Shown: piece by piece, positions 1 through 5,570 of the stretch
Position numbering within the stretch: position 1 is the stretch's first letter
Layout of the letters: each line of letters opens with the position of its first letter
Assembly (NCBI GenBank): GCA_946059285.1
Contig: CAMGMW010000089.1
Location: 1-5,654 of the forward strand
Direction of reading: 5' to 3'
Length of the DNA stretch: 5,654 bases
From: an uncultured Clostridia bacterium
GTDB taxonomy: Bacteria > Bacillota_A > Clostridia > Oscillospirales > Oscillospiraceae
Program-made: the position numbers and the translations under genes
Notes under the pieces: model-generated
What the model saw: the letters and a program-made list of their open reading frames with translations, nothing else
Databases searched by the model: none
Told to the model about the DNA's origin: nothing

Positions 1-930
1 AACCATGCCAAAGCAGCGGCGGAAGACGCCTCCGACAAAACGGTTCCCCAGCAGGCACAGCAAAAGGGCGCTCAGACCGAGTGCCGTCAGAAAATACCCC
101 CAAGCCGGCAGCGACAGCCGGCAATACTGCCCTACCAGCCGGACAACAAAGCCGTGCAGCAGATAGACCGGCAGTGTATTTTGCCCGATATCCGTCAGGA
201 GGGGCAGAGGGCGATCCGGCAGCGGAAGCTGCAAAAGCAGCGCGATCCACGCACACGCGGTCAGGAAAAACAGCAGTTTCTCCACGACACCGTAACCGAG
301 AGCGGCGTAATTATATGCGCCGTAGAGCATTTCCCCGGTCAGTTCCGGATGCAGCAGGAGGTACGCGGACAGAATACACACGACCGCGAGGGCGGGCAAT
401 CGATATTTCCGCTGCGGGGTGGGGAGCTGAGGAAGGTAGACCCCGGCGACAAAATACGGCAGGAAAGTAAAAAAACGCCCGAAGGACAGTGCGTAACCGG
501 AAACCGGCAGATATCCCCACAACAGGCTGGCAGCAACGGATGCGGCAAACAACAGCGGTCGGAAGCGCACCGGCAGCCGTTGCAGCAGCGGCAGCAGTAA
601 AAGGCAGTACACCAGCACCGGAAGATACCACAGCAGCCAGTACGGGCGCAGGAGCAGAAGCGACAGGCTTTGCGGCTCCTGCAGGAGCAGTCCCGCAAAG
701 AGGCGATACAGAATCTGAAACACCCCATAAATGCAGAGCAGCCGAAGGACGCGCCGCAGCGAAAATTTCGCGAAATGACCGGACAAAAACAGCAGTGCCG
801 GAACGTGGAAAGCATAAATCACGCGATAAACGCTGCCACACGTTTCCGGCATCAGCTCCAGAAAATGACCGAATACTACAAGTAACAGAAGCAGCGCCCG
901 CAGGTGATCAAGCCGATAGGAACGGATCAT
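1..930 (-). CDS. Acyltransferase 3 family membrane protein (3' end beyond window)
   Basis: This is an open frame of 310 codons from the ATG at 930-928 to the left edge, with no stop, so the C terminus is missing. AGGAGG lies about 6 nt before the ATG. The protein is very hydrophobic, with roughly eight to ten predicted membrane segments. Family-typical motifs are visible: RLDHLRALL at residues 6-14 leading to GH at 21-22, FHVPALLFLSG at 41-51, WLLWYLP at 98-104, FLPYFVAG at 156-163 and NTLPVYLLHG at 251-260. These match the acyltransferase-3 / fucose 4-O-acetylase-like group, whose members transfer acyl groups to surface sugars or other envelope molecules. The substrate cannot be told here. 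The last motif normally lies near the C terminus, so probably only a few dozen residues are missing. It starts 15 bp after the citrate synthase stop and is probably co-transcribed with it. The other frames in this stretch are low-complexity shadows. Confidence 0.85.
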   Translation of the reverse strand, partial: MIRSYRLDHLRALLLLLVVFGHFLELMPETCGSVYRVIYAFHVPALLFLSGHFAKFSLRRVLRLLCIYGVFQILYRLFAGLLLQEPQSLSLLLLRPYWLLWYLPVLVYCLLLLPLLQRLPVRFRPLLFAASVAASLLWGYLPVSGYALSFGRFFTFLPYFVAGVYLPQLPTPQRKYRLPALAVVCILSAYLLLHPELTGEMLYGAYNYAALGYGVVEKLLFFLTACAWIALLLQLPLPDRPLPLLTDIGQNTLPVYLLHGFVVRLVGQYCRLSLPAWGYFLTALGLSALLLCLLGNRFVGGVFRRCFGMV

Positions 931-945
931 GCTGCCTCCTTTGGT

Positions 946-2313
946 TTATCTGTCCGAAAATGGGATATACTCCTTATGGCGGATCAGGGATTTATAGGCG
1001 GGACGGTAGATGCGCCCGCCGGTGAGGATCTCCTCCATGCGGTGCGCGCACCAGCCGGTAATACGCGCTACGGCGAACAGCGGTGTGAACAGATCCGGCG
1101 GGATGTCCAGCATCCGGTAAACCAGGCCGGAATACATATCCACGTTGGCGCACATGACCTTTTCGCAGCCCGTTACCTCGGAAAAGACCCGCGGTGTGAC
1201 GCGCTCGATGGCCTCCATTAGCTCCAGATCATCCAGCATATGGTGCTGTTCTGCCAGCTTGCGTGCGCCCTTGCGCAGGATCACGGCGCGGGGATCGGAC
1301 AGGGTGTATACTGCATGTCCCATGCCGTACACCAGACCTGTGTGGTCACTGGCCTCCCGGTTGAGGATACGGCGGACATAGGCGGCGACCTCCTCATCAT
1401 CTTTCGGGTCGCGGACATGTTCCTTGATTTCCTCAAATTGCCGCAGAACCTGCCGGTTGGCGCCGCCATGCTTCGGACCTTTCAAAGCGCCTACGGCGGC
1501 GGCTATGGCGGAATAAGTATCGGTCCCCGTGGATGATACGGCGCGGCAGGTGAAGGTGGAGTTGTTGCCGCCGCCGTGCTCCGCATGGCAGACCAGACAC
1601 AAATCCAGAAGCCGCGCTTCCTCATGCGTAAAGCTCTTGTCTGGACGGATCATGCGCAGAAAATTCTCCGCGATGGACAGCATCGGTTCCGGGCGGTGCA
1701 GATACAGACTGTCGTTTTCAAAATAATGCCGCTTGACCACATAGGCATGGGCGACGATCACCGGGAATCGCGCCACCAGCTCGATCGACTGGCGCATCAG
1801 ATTCTCCACACTCAGGTCATCGGGGTCCGGGTCGCTGGAATACAGCGCCAATACGGAGCGCCCCAGCTTGTTCATCACGTCATGGCTGGGATTCTTCAGG
1901 ATCATGTCCTCGGTGAAGTTGGGCGGGAGCGCGGTACAGTCATGGAGCAGAGAGGTAAACATCTCGTAACGCTCCAACGTGGGGAGATGACCGAAGAGCA
2001 GCAGATACGCCACCTCGGAAAAGCCAAAGCGGTCTTCCTCGATATACGCAGAGACCAGATCGGTCAAATCATAGCCGCGGTAGATCAGGCGGCCCTCCAT
2101 CGGGACCCGCTCGCCATCAAGAATGCTGTAGCCCAATACGTTGCCAACTTTGGTACAGCCTACCATGACGCCGGTACCATCGTCGTTGCGCAGTCCGCGT
2201 TTGATGTTGCTGTTGGTCCTTGCCTCTTCGATCAGACTGTTATGAATTTTGTAGTCCGTGCATAGACTGTGAATGAACTCGGTAAAGGTATCAGAAAAGA
2301 TATCAGACGGCAT
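946..2313 (-). CDS. gltA: Citrate synthase
   Basis: Citrate synthase condenses acetyl-CoA and oxaloacetate to citrate in the cytoplasm; in anaerobic Clostridia it usually feeds 2-oxoglutarate and glutamate synthesis. The 455-residue protein carries the expected active-site motifs in order: AEHGGGN with His246, GPKHGGAN with His282, GMGHAVYT with His333, NVDMYSG with Asp392, and ARITGW with Arg417, followed by RPAY at 437-440. By motif comparison, His282, His333 and Asp392 correspond to pig heart His274, His320 and Asp375. The N-terminal region has the usual EGRLIYRGYDL segment (73-83). Length fits the clostridial group, which is a little longer than typical bacterial enzymes of about 430 residues. 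GAGGTGAT lies just upstream of the ATG at 2313, and the stop is TAA. 2-Methylcitrate synthase is the main alternative, since the two share this fold, but no prp genes are nearby. Confidence 0.95.
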   Translation of the reverse strand: MPSDIFSDTFTEFIHSLCTDYKIHNSLIEEARTNSNIKRGLRNDDGTGVMVGCTKVGNVLGYSILDGERVPMEGRLIYRGYDLTDLVSAYIEEDRFGFSEVAYLLLFGHLPTLERYEMFTSLLHDCTALPPNFTEDMILKNPSHDVMNKLGRSVLALYSSDPDPDDLSVENLMRQSIELVARFPVIVAHAYVVKRHYFENDSLYLHRPEPMLSIAENFLRMIRPDKSFTHEEARLLDLCLVCHAEHGGGNNSTFTCRAVSSTGTDTYSAIAAAVGALKGPKHGGANRQVLRQFEEIKEHVRDPKDDEEVAAYVRRILNREASDHTGLVYGMGHAVYTLSDPRAVILRKGARKLAEQHHMLDDLELMEAIERVTPRVFSEVTGCEKVMCANVDMYSGLVYRMLDIPPDLFTPLFAVARITGWCAHRMEEILTGGRIYRPAYKSLIRHKEYIPFSDR

Positions 2314-2331
2314 GGTATCACCTCGATCGGG

Positions 2332-2357
2332 ATATTTTAACTATTTTATCAAATAAA
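2332..2357 (+). promoter_or_regulatory. Weak candidate sigma-E promoter for spoIID
   Basis: On the plus strand ATATT (2332-2336) is followed after 13 bp by CAAATAAA (2350-2357). This resembles the sporulation sigma-E pattern of an ATATT-like -35 and a CATACAAT-like -10, with five of eight -10 bases matching. Known spoIID genes are transcribed by sigma-E in the mother cell, which is why the site was sought. The match is modest and overlaps the citrate synthase promoter on the other strand, so it is a suggestion only. Confidence 0.2.
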
Positions 2358-2371
2358 GTGGGACAAGTCAA
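2343..2371 (-). promoter_or_regulatory. Sigma-A type promoter of the citrate synthase operon
   Basis: On the minus strand, TTGACT (2371-2366) and TAAAAT (2348-2343) are separated by exactly 17 bp. Each hexamer is 5 of 6 to consensus. The predicted start of transcription is near 2336, giving a leader of about 20-25 nt before the ATG at 2313. This is the only strong promoter between the divergent citrate synthase and spoIID genes. Confidence 0.75.
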
Positions 2372-2413
2372 TCGAAATATGAGAACAAAGGCGAAGAACG
2401 AAAGGAGCAAATC

Positions 2414-3379
2414 ATGAAGCATCGGAGGCTGATTGCGGTAGGCATAGCGCTGGCAGCTCTGGCAGGACCACTTCTGCTGCTGCAGACAAAGGAGGCGGCA
2501 GAGCCGCTACAGTCGTCACAACCGGCGCAGATCATATCATCTGAAGCGGTACAACCGGAGGCGCCGTCCTTTGATCAATCGCTGCTGCTGCGGGTCAAAA
2601 CGGAGGATGGCGTGGAAGAAATGAGCCTGTATAACTACCTGATGGGCGTGCTGGCAGCGGAAATGCCGTCAAGCTTCTCGCCGCCTGCGCTGGAGGCGCA
2701 GGCGGTTGCCTCGCGAACCTATGCGCTGCGTCGCGCTGCCTCCGGAAAACATCCCGAAGCGGATGTCTGCACCGACTCCGCCTGCTGTCAGGCATGGTGC
2801 GCACCGGATGCCGAGGAAGCGATCGCAGCCGCTGTGCAGGCAACAGACGGGCTGGTTGTGACATATGAGGATAAACTGATCGACGCCACCTTCTTTTCCT
2901 GCGCCAACGGCAGCACGGAAGCGGCAGTGGCGGTCTGGGGAGGCGATGTGCCATATTTACAGGCGGTGGACAGCCCGGAGCATGTGGAGAAATATGAGCA
3001 GACCGTGACGGTTCCCGCTGCGGAATTTGCCGAGAAACTGCGGCAGGCGTATCCGGAGGCCGTGCTGGAGGGAACACCGGAAACGTGGTTCGGAGTGTCG
3101 ACACAGACAGTAGGCGGCGGGATCGATACGGTGCTCATCGGCGGTGTCAGCGTGCGCGGGACAAGTCTGCGGAAGCTGTTTTCCCTGCGCTCCACGCGCA
3201 TCTCTATTACACCGACGGCGGACAGTGTGGAATTCTCAACGCAGGGCTACGGGCACCGTGTCGGAATGAGTCAGTACGGCGCGGAGGCAATGGCGCAGGC
3301 GGGCAGCGATTTTGAGGAGATCCTGCTGCACTATTATCAGGGGACGCAATTACAGCGTCTGGTGCTGGACGAAGAATAA
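2414..3379 (+). CDS. spoIID: Stage II sporulation protein D (SpoIID) lytic transglycosylase
   Basis: SpoIID cleaves peptidoglycan glycan strands during forespore engulfment, working in the mother-cell membrane with SpoIIM and SpoIIP. The 321-residue protein has a basic N terminus and one membrane anchor at about residues 6-24, then a Pro/Ser/Glu-rich linker to about 52, then the SpoIID/LytB domain. YNYLMGVLAAEMP (73-85) carries Glu83, the expected catalytic glutamate (Glu88 in Bacillus subtilis). LEAQAVASRTYAL follows at 93-105. The metal-binding loop spans His113 to Cys125, and the C-terminal GYGHRVGMSQYGA signature is at 278-290. AAAGGAG lies 6 nt before the ATG. The gene stands alone, divergent from citrate synthase, and is not next to spoIIQ as in Bacillus. 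One metal ligand position is Cys where Clostridioides difficile SpoIID has His (see findings). A generic SpoIID/LytB-domain amidase enhancer is less likely because of the Cys-rich loop. Confidence 0.92.
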   Translation: MKHRRLIAVGIALAALAGPLLLLQTKEAAEPLQSSQPAQIISSEAVQPEAPSFDQSLLLRVKTEDGVEEMSLYNYLMGVLAAEMPSSFSPPALEAQAVASRTYALRRAASGKHPEADVCTDSACCQAWCAPDAEEAIAAAVQATDGLVVTYEDKLIDATFFSCANGSTEAAVAVWGGDVPYLQAVDSPEHVEKYEQTVTVPAAEFAEKLRQAYPEAVLEGTPETWFGVSTQTVGGGIDTVLIGGVSVRGTSLRKLFSLRSTRISITPTADSVEFSTQGYGHRVGMSQYGAEAMAQAGSDFEEILLHYYQGTQLQRLVLDEE

Positions 3380-3477
3380 CCGCCGCACTGTCATTTGGCG
3401 GGGCTGCTAACGGAGCGATTTCCACATATGGCTTCGCCGTACAGTCAACTGCCTCCATTGCCGCGGCAGAAGCGTAG

Positions 3478-3521
3478 AAAAACAGGAGAACTCCGGTCAG
3501 TCACCGAAGTTCTCCCGTTTT
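3478..3521. terminator. Bidirectional intrinsic terminator between spoIID and secG
   Basis: Arms GGAGAACTCCGGT (3485-3497) and ACCGAAGTTCTCC (3503-3515) form a 13-position stem around a 5-nt loop. Read from the minus strand, the one odd position becomes a G-U wobble and the stem is followed by TTTTT (3482-3478), a good terminator for secG. Read from the plus strand, that position is a C-A mismatch and the tail is TTTT (3518-3521), so it probably also ends spoIID, less efficiently. The 98 bp between the spoIID stop and this hairpin holds no gene I can support. Confidence 0.8.
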
Positions 3522-3549
3522 GTGTCCGAATGGACATATGGTTCCGACA

Positions 3550-3792
3550 TTACATCGAATAAAGCAGCGCGACAAAGAGTGTCAGCAGGACAAACGCCGC
3601 TGCAATCCACTTGGTGAAGCGCGCAAGCTTGGCATCCATCGTAGCGGCTTTCGCACGACCCAGATACGTATCGGTGCTGCCGGTGAGGGCGCCGATGCCG
3701 TCTTCCTTGCCGGACTGCAGCAGAACGATGACGGTCAGAACGACGCTGGAAATGATCTGCAAAACCAAGAGGACGATTTTTAATGTTTCCAT
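3550..3792 (-). CDS. secG: Protein translocase subunit SecG
   Basis: SecG is the small non-essential subunit of the SecYEG channel and helps SecA-driven export across the cytoplasmic membrane. The 80-residue protein has the family plan: a first membrane helix at about residues 5-25, the conserved VLLQSGKEDGIGALTGS stretch (23-39; the cytoplasmic loop), a short polar linker and a second membrane helix at about 61-79. The length is typical for Firmicutes. GGAGG lies 6 nt before the ATG at 3792, and the stop is TAA. In many Firmicutes secG is followed by rnr and smpB. Here the next thing downstream is a terminator, so secG appears to be a single-gene unit with its own promoter in the gap after prfB. 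Confidence 0.93.
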   Translation of the reverse strand: METLKIVLLVLQIISSVVLTVIVLLQSGKEDGIGALTGSTDTYLGRAKAATMDAKLARFTKWIAAAFVLLTLFVALLYSM

Positions 3793-3878
3793 AGGTAACC
3801 TCCAAAAGAAACCGCGCTTACGGCAGGCGGTGCGCCGGGATTCGTTTATTCAAACGTTATATACAAGCAGTAATCATT

Positions 3879-3907
3879 ATATTAGCATAAAAACCCGTTG
3901 ATTTCAA
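3879..3907 (-). promoter_or_regulatory. Probable secG promoter with extended -10
   Basis: On the minus strand TTGAAA (3907-3902) and TAATAT (3884-3879) are 17 bp apart, and TGC directly before the -10 gives an extended -10 element. An overlapping TATAAT (3881-3876) is a better hexamer, but it is 20 bp from the -35. Transcription would start near 3872, leaving a leader of about 80 nt before secG. I see no convincing riboswitch in that leader. Confidence 0.55.
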
Positions 3908-3918
3908 GCACTTTTTTC

Positions 3919-3955
3919 AAAAATACGGGCTTATTTTGTTGCCCAGTTGCCCGTA
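3919..3955 (-). terminator. prfB terminator overlapping the stop codon
   Basis: On the minus strand TACGGGC (3955-3949) pairs perfectly with GCCCGTA (3930-3924) and is followed by TTTTT (3923-3919). The 18-nt loop contains the last sense codons and the TAA stop at 3933-3931. The 5' arm is therefore coding sequence of prfB. The stem is short (7 bp), but its GC content and T run fit an intrinsic terminator. Confidence 0.6.
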
Positions 3956-5052
3956 GCGGCGCAGGTCAGGTAGGCGTTGATAAAGCCGTCGATCTCTCCG
4001 TCCATAACCGCGTTGATGTTTGTCATCTCGAAACCTGTGCGGGCATCCTTCGCCAGCGTATAGGGCATGAACACATAACTGCGGATCTGGCTGCCCCATT
4101 CGATTTTCTGCTGCACACCCTTAATGTCGGAAATCTTCTCCAAATGCTCCCGTTCTTTGATTTCGATGAGTTTGGAGCGCAGCATCCGCATACAGGTTTC
4201 CCGGTTCTGAAACTGGTCGCGCTGAGTCTGGCAGGAAACTACAATTCCCGTTGGCTTGTGGATCAGACGCACGGCGGAGGAGGTCTTGTTAATGTGCTGA
4301 CCGCCTGCGCCGGAGGAACGGTAGACCTGCATTTCGATGTCCTCCGGACGGATCTCTACTTCGACATCATCGGTGATTTCCGGGATCACCTCCACAGCGG
4401 AAAAGGATGTATGCCGTCTGCCGGCGGCATCGAAGGGAGAAATCCGAACCAGACGGTGTACGCCCGCTTCTCCCTTGAGGAAGCCGAAGGCGTTTTCCCC
4501 CTCGATCATAATATCAGCGGATTTCAGTCCCGCTTCATCGCCGTCCAGATAGTCCAGGATCTTATAGGTATAGCCATGTGCCTCTGCCCAGCGGGTGTAC
4601 ATGCGGTAGAGCATATAGCACCAGTCCTGTGCCTCTGTGCCGCCCGCGCCCGCGTGGAAGGACAAAAGGGCGTTGTTGGCATCATATTCTCCCGTCAGGA
4701 GGGTCTCCAAGCGGGCTTCCTCCATGGCGGCCTCCAGCTTTGCGTAGCCGTCGGTCAGCTCCTCCAGCATGGAATCATCATTCTCCTCCAACGCCATCTC
4801 GCAGATGGTCATCAGATCGTCCCACGCGGAAGTCATGCTGTTGAACCTGTCCCGCTTTGCTTCAAGCTGCTTTGTGCGCATTACCGCTTTCTGTGAGCGG
4901 ACGGGATCGTCCCAAAAGCCGGCGGATTCCGCCATCACATGCAGACGCTCCAGCTCGTCGAGCAGGCTTTGCGGCAAAAATGCGGCGCGCAGCTCCTCCA
5001 GCTTCGGCTTCAGGTCGTTCAGTTTTACCTTGTATTCTTCAAATTCAATCAT
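3931..5052 (-). CDS. prfB: Peptide chain release factor 2 (RF2), single uninterrupted frame
   Basis: RF2 recognises UGA and UAA stop codons in the ribosomal A site and triggers peptide release. The 373-residue protein has the N-terminal coiled domain, the anticodon-mimic SPF tripeptide at 205-207 (within RISPFDAAGRRHTSFSAVEV) and the catalytic GGQ at 250-252 (within SSGAGGQHINKTSSAVRL). These positions equal the Escherichia coli numbering, which supports the ATG at 5052, where GGAGAG lies about 7 nt upstream. SPF rather than PxT separates it from RF1. Residue 246 is Ser, where most RF2 proteins have Ala or Ser and E. coli K-12 has Thr. The usual CTT-TGA-C programmed frameshift near codon 25 is absent: the region reads straight through as AAFLPQSLLDE (23-33). 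It has its own promoter and terminator, so it appears monocistronic; secG downstream has a separate promoter. Confidence 0.97.
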   Translation of the reverse strand: MIEFEEYKVKLNDLKPKLEELRAAFLPQSLLDELERLHVMAESAGFWDDPVRSQKAVMRTKQLEAKRDRFNSMTSAWDDLMTICEMALEENDDSMLEELTDGYAKLEAAMEEARLETLLTGEYDANNALLSFHAGAGGTEAQDWCYMLYRMYTRWAEAHGYTYKILDYLDGDEAGLKSADIMIEGENAFGFLKGEAGVHRLVRISPFDAAGRRHTSFSAVEVIPEITDDVEVEIRPEDIEMQVYRSSGAGGQHINKTSSAVRLIHKPTGIVVSCQTQRDQFQNRETCMRMLRSKLIEIKEREHLEKISDIKGVQQKIEWGSQIRSYVFMPYTLAKDARTGFEMTNINAVMDGEIDGFINAYLTCAATGNWATK

Positions 5053-5086
5053 CGCAGTCTCTCCGATGCCGTAAATTTCCTTCTAT

Positions 5087-5115
5087 AGTATAACCAAAGC
5101 TAGGATAGAAGTAAA
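5087..5115 (-). promoter_or_regulatory. prfB promoter
   Basis: On the minus strand TTTACT (5115-5110) and TATACT (5092-5087) are separated by 17 bp. The -10 matches five of six consensus bases and the -35 four of six. Transcription would start near 5080, giving a leader of about 28 nt that carries the GGAGAG ribosome binding site. This lies downstream of the hairpin at 5141-5179, so prfB need not read through that hairpin. Confidence 0.6.
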
Positions 5116-5140
5116 GAGAAATTTTTCAGCGGAAAAGACG

Positions 5141-5179
5141 CATCCCAGCGTCCGCAGATGATCAACGGGCGCTGGGATG
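5141..5179 (-). terminator. Long hairpin, possible terminator or attenuator of the small ORF
   Basis: CATCCCAGCG (5141-5150) pairs perfectly with CGCTGGGATG (5170-5179). Past one odd position the stem extends by three more pairs (5152-5154 with 5166-5168), leaving an 11-nt loop. On the minus strand it is followed by CGTCTTTTCC, a weak T run. It lies between a predicted 26-codon reading frame and the prfB promoter, so ending the small transcript is the simplest role. Confidence 0.5.
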
Positions 5180-5242
5180 GTATTCTTCCTCTGCAAAGAT
5201 CAGATCGTCGATATCGCCGGTCTGCTGGTCTGTCGGATGCAT
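5162..5242 (-). CDS. Possible small protein of 26 residues, function unknown
   Basis: A short frame runs from ATG at 5242-5240 to TGA at 5164-5162. AGGAGG (plus-strand complement at 5252-5257) lies 9 nt before the ATG, and a perfect TATAAT is about 33 bp further upstream, giving a complete small transcription unit. The predicted peptide starts MHPTDQQTGDIDDLIF and is acidic, with Asp-Ile-Asp-Asp and a Glu-Glu-Glu run. It has no membrane segment, no signal peptide and no cysteine. The last codons lie in the arm of the hairpin at 5141-5179, and the stop is in its loop. I do not recognise the protein. The alternative is that this is only an untranslated leader and the ribosome binding site match is chance. 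Confidence 0.4.
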   Translation of the reverse strand: MHPTDQQTGDIDDLIFAEEEYHPSAR

Positions 5243-5274
5243 GGCAAAAGTCCTCCTTGATGGCGCTGATATTC

Positions 5275-5280
5275 ATTATA
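5275..5280 (-). promoter_or_regulatory. TATAAT -10 element upstream of the small ORF
   Basis: A perfect TATAAT reads on the minus strand at 5280-5275, which would start transcription near 5268, about 26 nt before the small ORF. The -35 region at 17 bp (GGGATT) is poor, and TTGCGG is 21 bp away, so activity is uncertain. It is back to back with the strong plus-strand promoter at 5312-5340. Confidence 0.4.
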
Positions 5281-5311
5281 TGCCGGCCGGAGGAAAAAAT
5301 CCCGCAACTTC

Positions 5312-5340
5312 TTGACAGCGTACCAAAAATCCGCTAATAT
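5312..5340 (+). promoter_or_regulatory. Near-consensus promoter reading into the tRNA-like array
   Basis: TTGACA (5312-5317) is a perfect -35, followed after exactly 17 bp by TAATAT (5335-5340). Transcription would begin near 5347, about 16 nt before the first tRNA-like sequence. This is the best promoter in the window and has the strength expected of a stable-RNA gene. It suggests the array downstream is, or once was, transcribed as a tRNA unit. Confidence 0.75.
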
Positions 5341-5362
5341 ATTGAGGCAGTCCGCTGCACAT

Positions 5363-5403
5363 GCCCACGTAGCTCAGCTGGATAGCAGCGACCGCCTCCT
5401 AAG
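5363..5403 (+). pseudogene. Broken tRNA-Arg(CCT), 5' half only (copy 1)
   Basis: The acceptor 5' strand GCCCACG (5363-5369), TA, D arm and 5' anticodon stem ACCGC (5391-5395) are followed by the loop CTCCTAA (5396-5402), with anticodon CCT for arginine. An extra C at 5386 bulges the 3' D-stem strand. After G5403 the sequence departs from any tRNA: the 3' anticodon strand should be GCGGT but reads GAGTT, and no T arm or acceptor 3' strand follows. Homology thus ends at the anticodon loop, a common crossover point for tyrosine recombinases in tRNA genes. A functional tRNA is excluded unless the RNA is repaired or spliced. Confidence 0.75.
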
Positions 5404-5412
5404 AGTTTGTTC

Positions 5413-5445
5413 CACCTCTCGCCTTTCGCAAAAAGGCGGGAGGTG
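5413..5445 (+). other. Strong 14-bp hairpin after the broken tRNA
   Basis: CACCTCTCGCCTTT (5413-5426) pairs with AAAGGCGGGAGGTG (5432-5445), with one U-G wobble on the plus-strand RNA and a 5-nt loop. No T run follows on either strand, so it is not a standard intrinsic terminator. It occupies the place where the 3' half of the first tRNA should be. It could be an RNA processing signal, a recombination site hairpin or a scar of an insertion; the sequence does not decide. Confidence 0.6.
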
Positions 5446-5477
5446 CGTAGAATAAAAATATCCACATATTGCTAAAT

Positions 5478-5547
5478 GTCTCTGTACCTCAGCAGGATAG
5501 AGGGTCCGCCTCCTAAGCGGCAGTTCGTTCGAATCCGGTTGAGCCTG
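5478..5547 (+). pseudogene. tRNA-Arg(CCT)-like sequence (copy 2)
   Basis: The tRNA layout is visible: GTCTCTG, TA, a D stem CCTC/GAGG (5487-5490 with 5500-5503), anticodon loop CTCCTAA (5510-5516) with anticodon CCT, and T loop TTCGAAT (5528-5534). The anticodon stem has four good pairs, with its outermost pair being T against C. Only 6 nt separate the anticodon stem from the T loop where 10 are normal, so the T stem cannot form properly. The acceptor strands GTCTCTG and TGAGCCT do not pair. Total length is 70 nt against 74 expected. It is therefore either a dead tRNA or a tRNA-like element with another role. Confidence 0.65.
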
Positions 5548-5561
5548 AAAATTGAATATTT
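5507..5561 (+). repeat. 55-bp exact direct repeat, first copy
   Basis: These 55 bases are identical to 5600-5654, an offset of 93 bp. The block runs from inside the 5' anticodon stem, through the anticodon loop and T loop, and about 14 nt past the expected tRNA 3' end into AT-rich sequence. Immediately 5' of the block the two copies differ (C5506, T5599). Confidence 0.95.
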
Positions 5562-5570
5562 TTTGTATAA

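Noticed and set aside
81..1025. Several plus- and minus-strand frames of 70-180 codons within 1-1025 other than the acyltransferase frame
   Set aside because: They are Ala/Arg/Gln/Cys-rich low-complexity translations without ribosome binding sites, overlapping the 310-codon frame that carries clear family motifs.
1576..2265. 229-codon plus-strand frame antisense to citrate synthase
   Set aside because: The opposite strand encodes a full citrate synthase with all catalytic residues. The antisense frame has no recognisable motif or good start site and is explained by the GC-rich codon pattern.
3380..3401. Small hairpin CCGCC/GGCGG just after the spoIID stop
   Set aside because: The stem is only 5 bp with a 12-nt loop and no T run follows. 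The hairpin at 3485-3515 is a far better terminator.
3793..3872. Possible structured leader or riboswitch upstream of secG
   Set aside because: Only short 4-bp GCGC pairings are seen in about 80 nt, with no conserved riboswitch core that I can recognise.
3898..4896. 332-codon plus-strand frame antisense to prfB
   Set aside because: It is long but a mirror of a complete RF2 gene. The translation has no family signature, and no ribosome binding site precedes the start.
5283..5290. Palindrome CCGGCCGG between the divergent promoters
   Set aside because: Eight GC bases forming a palindrome are common in this composition. There is no second half-site or known operator match, so a regulator binding site cannot be supported.
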